Origin: an uncultured Candidatus Saccharibacteria bacterium | GTDB taxonomy: Bacteria > Patescibacteriota > Saccharimonadia > Saccharimonadales > Saccharimonadaceae | Reading direction: 5' to 3' | Length of the DNA: 7,974 nucleotides | NCBI GenBank assembly: GCA_937876715.1 | Contig: CALEGA010000017.1 | Coordinates: forward strand, 1 to 7,974 | Shown here: piece after piece, positions 5,649 through 7,974 of the stretch | How the letters are laid out: each line of letters starts with the position of its first letter | Numbering within the stretch: position 1 is the stretch's first letter | The notes under the pieces: generated by a model | The model's database searches: none | Told to the model about the DNA's origin: nothing | Seen by the model: only the letters and a program-made list of their open reading frames with translations | Program-made: the position numbers and the translations under genes

Positions 5649-6483
5649 ATTTTAATCTCCTTGTAATGCTGATTAAAATTTGGTTTTCACGTGGGATGGT
5701 GATGTTGTTTTTGTCGATTTCTTTGATGGCGGAGACGCCCTCGACGGTGTTTTCTTTCAAAAACTTACGGGTGAGACGTTTTCTTTCGAGAGCTTTGCGA
5801 CGACCGCCGAGGAGGGTGCCGAACTGGTAGTTGCGAGATTGTTTGCTGCCGCAAGTGAGGGCGAGGTCTCCAAGACCGGCGGAGAGACGGACGGTTTCGA
5901 TGAAGCCGCCGTTTTCGAGTAGGACGCGTTCACATTCGCGGTAGGCGGTCGCGAGGTAATCCTTGAAATCTTGTGAGGTGTTTTCGAGACCGCGGCGACC
6001 GGATTCGATGGCGAAGATGTTTTTAAGACCGGAGAGGAGAGCGACGCCTTGTAAATCTTCCGTTTTGTCGAATTTTAAGTAGGAAGTTTCGAGGAGGTCT
6101 TCGGCGAGAGTGGTGCCACTCAGAGCGCCACGAGCGGCGACGGTGAGCTTGGTGCGCTTATGGTTTTTAATGTCGTCGGCGAAACCAGCGCCAGAGATGA
6201 GTTCGAAGTAGCCAAAGCGTGACCAAGTGTCGAGGTTCATAATGCCCTTGGTGGCGATGAGAGTGGGTTTGCGGAAAGCTTCGTCGGGGAATTCTTTGAG
6301 GAGGATGCGGACGACGCTTAGAGGGACGGCGATTAAGACGACTTCTGCCCAGTTGAGGACGGTGTTTAGTTCAACGCTGGGGAATTTGGCGGGGTCGTAG
6401 AACTTGACCGTGTTTTTGTTTTCTCTCAAGACGCCGGCGAGTGCCGTGCCATAATCTCCCGCGCCTAAGACACCAATTTTCAT
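5632..6483 (-). CDS. gpsA: Glycerol-3-phosphate dehydrogenase (NAD(P)+), shortened form
   Basis: GpsA interconverts dihydroxyacetone phosphate and sn-glycerol 3-phosphate using NAD(P)H, supplying the glycerol backbone of phospholipids in the cytosol. The N-terminal Rossmann fold shows GAGDYGTALA (7-16) and IAVP (51-54). Residues matching the known active site are all visible: K79 (ATKG), K154-N155 (GLKNIFAI), D206 and T210 (GLGDLALTC), and R217-N218 (SRN). TVEGV (246-250) is also family-like. The protein is 283 residues against about 320-340 usually. Most of the loss lies between the dinucleotide loop and K79, where the usual WGR segment after strand 2 is replaced by FYDP. The usual SGPSFA motif reads SGAGFAD. 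Asp30 at the end of strand 2 would fit NADH rather than NADPH, which is inference. The start has AAAGGAG (6500-6494) at a 10-nt spacing. The 3' end overlaps the helicase gene by 17 nt. Confidence 0.88.
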   Translation of the reverse strand: MKIGVLGAGDYGTALAGVLRENKNTVKFYDPAKFPSVELNTVLNWAEVVLIAVPLSVVRILLKEFPDEAFRKPTLIATKGIMNLDTWSRFGYFELISGAGFADDIKNHKRTKLTVAARGALSGTTLAEDLLETSYLKFDKTEDLQGVALLSGLKNIFAIESGRRGLENTSQDFKDYLATAYRECERVLLENGGFIETVRLSAGLGDLALTCGSKQSRNYQFGTLLGGRRKALERKRLTRKFLKENTVEGVSAIKEIDKNNITIPRENQILISITRRLKYATKR

Positions 6484-6506
6484 ACAAAAATCTCTCCTTT
6501 TTGACT

Positions 6507-6535
6507 ATTATAGCACTTACTCATAGCTTTGAAAA
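6507..6535 (-). promoter_or_regulatory. Promoter of the gpsA-helicase operon
   Basis: On the - strand TATAAT (6512-6507) is preceded by TGC (extended -10). TTTTCA (6535-6530; 4 of 6 to consensus) lies 17 nt upstream of it. Transcription would start near 6500, within or next to the Shine-Dalgarno, so either the mRNA leader is very short or the real start lies a few bases away. The ten bases TATTATAGCA on the + strand here (6506-6515) are identical to those in the rplJ promoter (1842-1851). Confidence 0.65.
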
Positions 6536-6545
6536 TTATTTATGG

Positions 6546-6574
6546 TTGCAATTTTGGCGGTTTTTGGTTATAAT
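6546..6574 (+). promoter_or_regulatory. Promoter of the small unknown gene (divergent from gpsA)
   Basis: TTGCAA (6546-6551; 4 of 6) and a perfect TATAAT (6569-6574) are separated by 17 nt, predicting a start near 6581 and a leader of about 25 nt that contains the purine-rich ribosome site. Its -35 lies 10 nt from the gpsA -35 on the opposite strand, so the two promoters are back to back. Confidence 0.7.
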
Positions 6575-6606
6575 AAAACGAATCTTACAGGGAGGGGGTG
6601 AAAGAT

Positions 6607-6789
6607 GTGGGATTTTTGGAGAACATTTTCGGGATTAAGCAGCCGGCGGATTATACGGTGAAAAATAACCGAACTGGGAAAGAGACGCCGGTGCGCGACG
6701 TGAAAGAACTGGAAAAGTTTGTCGAACAAGAACAACACGAGAATTATGCCGAAAAGCCCGACCCATTTATTCAGCGGATTTTCCGCTAG
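6607..6789 (+). CDS. Small hypothetical protein (60 aa)
   Basis: I do not recognise this protein. It reads from a GTG at 6607 (MGFLENIFGIKQP...) to a TAG stop. It is hydrophilic and charged, with no membrane segment, signal peptide or Cys, so it is probably a soluble cytoplasmic protein. The middle (RDVKELEKFVEQEQHENYAE) looks helical, and the end is PFIQRIFR. GGAGG at 6591-6595 is 11 nt before this GTG. An in-frame GTG at 6598 would add three residues but lies only 2 nt from the GGAGG, which seems too close. A TTG at 6616 is also possible. A good promoter upstream, a ribosome site and an ideal terminator immediately after the stop make this a convincing single-gene transcription unit. Third codon positions are G/T-rich, like rlmH on the same strand. 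Existence is likely; function unknown. Confidence 0.75.
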   Translation: MGFLENIFGIKQPADYTVKNNRTGKETPVRDVKELEKFVEQEQHENYAEKPDPFIQRIFR

Positions 6790-6803
6790 TAACTTATGTT
6801 AAG

Positions 6804-6839
6804 ACGGCGCCTTGAAAATTGGCGCCGTGATTTTTATTT
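6804..6839 (+). terminator. Intrinsic terminator after the small gene
   Basis: ACGGCGCC (6804-6811) pairs perfectly with GGCGCCGT (6821-6828) around a 9-nt loop, followed by GATTTTTATTT. It lies 14 nt after the stop of the small gene. The T-tract overlaps the last codons of the convergent scaffold gene. The - strand tail (CTTAACATAAG) is poor in T, so termination of the iscS-iscU transcript here is less certain. Confidence 0.85.
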
Positions 6840-7250
6840 CTGGTTATTTTTCTGCTTATAGTCGAGAATGGCTTTGTGGAGGGCTTGGTGACCGAGGACG
6901 GAGCAGTGGAATTTGTGCTCGGGGAGACCGCCGAGGTAGTCGCAGATTTCTTTGGCGGAGATTTGGTCGGCGTCGTCGAGGGTTCTGCCCTTGGCGAGTT
7001 CGCTTAAAGCCGAAGTGCTGGCGATGGCGCTGGCGCAGCCGTAAGTTTTCCAACCAATGTCGCTGATTTTATGGTTTTTGACGCGGATTTTGACGAGCAT
7101 TTGGTCGCCGCAGACGGGGTTGCCGACGATACCCTCGCCGTCGGCTTGCCACTGAGTTTCGTCACCCATAATGAAGTTGCGGGGGTTTAAGAAGTGGTCC
7201 TTAACGATGTCGGTGTATGCCCAGTTGTTGGCGGTGTGATTTTCAGACAT
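6834..7250 (-). CDS. iscU: Fe-S cluster assembly scaffold protein, IscU/NifU N-domain type
   Basis: This scaffold accepts sulfur from the cysteine desulfurase encoded just upstream and assembles iron-sulfur clusters for transfer to client proteins. In the 138-residue product the three cluster-ligand cysteines are present: C47 in GNPVCGD (with D49), C72 in YGCASAIAS and C116 in KFHCSVLG (with H115). The spacings between them (25 and 44 residues) match IscU/NifU. SufU proteins carry an insertion of roughly 20 residues between the second and third Cys, which is absent. The end (GLPEHKFHCSVLGHQALHKAI) resembles the N-terminal domain of NifU; the IscU-specific HscA-binding LPPVK reads LPEHK. The ATG overlaps the desulfurase stop as TAATG. 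AAGGA (7263-7259) sits 8 nt upstream of it, inside the desulfurase gene, pointing to coupled translation. The symbol iscU is by similarity; a NifU-derived name would be equally fair. Confidence 0.93.
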   Translation of the reverse strand: MSENHTANNWAYTDIVKDHFLNPRNFIMGDETQWQADGEGIVGNPVCGDQMLVKIRVKNHKISDIGWKTYGCASAIASTSALSELAKGRTLDDADQISAKEICDYLGGLPEHKFHCSVLGHQALHKAILDYKQKNNQK

Positions 7251-7974
7251 TAAGATTTTCCTTGTTTAACGGTTGATAAGTCCTGGATTTTGGCGACGAT
7301 GGGGGGAAGTTTTTTGAGGAGGGCGTCGATTTCTGACTTAGTGTTGTTAAGTCCGAGGGAGAAGCGGACGGAGCCGTGGGCGATTTCAGCGTCGTGGAAC
7401 ATTGCCATTAGAACGTGACTTGGTTCGAGGTCGCCGGAGGCGCAGGCGGAGCCGGTCGAGACTTCGATATTTTCGAGGTCGAGGTAAAGTTGAGTGGATT
7501 CGCCCTCGGCGGCGGGGAAAGCGACGTTTAATATATTCGGCAAAGAGTTTTGAGGCGTGATGATGAGAGAAGATTTGATTTTAGATTTAAGATTTTTTTG
7601 TAGGTATTGTTTGAGTTTTTTTACTTCTTGGTATTTTGGTAAGTTTTCTTCCGCTTTTCTGGCGGCGATTTTGAAGCCACTGGCGAGGAGGGCGTTTGAG
7701 GTGCCGGCGCGACGTTTGTTTTCCTGCGCGCCGCCCATAATTAACGGTTTGAACGGAGCGGCGGTTTTAACGTAGAGGGCGGCGATGCCGATCGGTCCAC
7801 CGAGCTTGTGGCTGGTGAAAGTGAGGTAGTCAACGCCTAAAGCTTTGACGCTGACGGGGATTTTGCCAACCGCTTGGGTGGCGTCGGTGTGGAGGTAGAT
7901 TTTGGCGTGGTGTTGTTTTTTGAGAGTTTGGATGAGTTCGGCGATTTTGGCGACGGGTTCGATGGTGCCGACTT
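7250..7974 (-). CDS. iscS: Cysteine desulfurase (NifS/IscS type), N-terminus cut by window edge
   Basis: This PLP enzyme removes sulfur from L-cysteine as an enzyme persulfide and passes it to the Fe-S scaffold encoded next. The frame stays open to the window end, giving 240 visible residues; the family is about 380-400, so the N-terminal third is missing. From the visible start it shows HTDATQAVGKIPV (cofactor-binding His/Asp/Gln), TSHKLGGPIGIAALYV with the PLP lysine at codon 7807-7805, MGGAQENKRRAGTSN (substrate and cofactor phosphate contacts), and the active-site cysteine in STGSACASGDLEPSHVL at codon 7444-7442. The GSAC loop with following residues is the NifS/IscS (group I) form rather than SufS. 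A Met at 7738 is internal, since clear desulfurase sequence continues upstream of it. The TAA stop overlaps the scaffold ATG by one base. Confidence 0.96.
   Translation of the reverse strand, partial: VGTIEPVAKIAELIQTLKKQHHAKIYLHTDATQAVGKIPVSVKALGVDYLTFTSHKLGGPIGIAALYVKTAAPFKPLIMGGAQENKRRAGTSNALLASGFKIAARKAEENLPKYQEVKKLKQYLQKNLKSKIKSSLIITPQNSLPNILNVAFPAAEGESTQLYLDLENIEVSTGSACASGDLEPSHVLMAMFHDAEIAHGSVRFSLGLNNTKSEIDALLKKLPPIVAKIQDLSTVKQGKS

Noticed and set aside
7250..7738. Desulfurase start at the Met codon 7738
   Set aside because: Translation upstream to the window edge gives uninterrupted desulfurase sequence including the PLP lysine, so the Met is internal.

Overview
This window looks like part of a small, compact bacterial genome. 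My best guess is a Patescibacteria/CPR lineage, perhaps Saccharibacteria-like. That rests on very tight gene packing, shortened versions of universal enzymes and a helicase-nuclease fusion. It is an inference, and a low-G+C Gram-positive relative is not excluded. The standard code fits: the long ORFs are intact, and all nine visible stops are TAA (six) or TAG (three).

Left part (1-760). The 3' end of a Pro/Thr-rich, Asp-rich low-complexity protein runs off the left edge on the + strand. It ends before two strong hairpins. The second is a bidirectional intrinsic terminator, which also serves the convergent ribosomal operon.

Ribosomal operon (760-1871, - strand). rplJ (L10) and rplL (L7/L12) form a self-contained two-gene unit. 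It has a near-consensus promoter, a structured 5' leader with the hallmarks of the L10 autoregulatory leader, and its own terminator. rpoB does not follow rplL. On the + strand rlmH diverges from this operon. It has no Shine-Dalgarno sequence, and its probable promoter abuts the rplJ promoter.

Central block (2307-6535, - strand). gpsA (a shortened glycerol-3-phosphate dehydrogenase) and a 1113-residue UvrD/Rep-type helicase with a fused C-terminal PD-(D/E)XK nuclease overlap by 17 nt and probably form one operon. The helicase gene meets rlmH tail to tail with a 2-nt gap. A divergent promoter pair at 6507-6574 serves gpsA on one side and an unrecognised 60-residue gene on the other.

Right part (6804-7974, - strand). 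An iron-sulfur cluster assembly pair, a NifS/IscS cysteine desulfurase (cut by the window edge) and an IscU/NifU-type scaffold, overlaps as TAATG. Desulfurase and scaffold would work together to build Fe-S clusters.

Apart from the ordinary housekeeping genes, the items most worth a second look are these: the L10 leader, a 15-bp exact inverted repeat flanking the rplJL genes, overlapping divergent promoters with a possibly leaderless rlmH, the helicase-nuclease fusion, the shortened GpsA, the unknown small gene, and a base composition that follows the DNA strand rather than the gene. I saw no CRISPR array, tRNA, rRNA, insertion sequence or clear new defence system.
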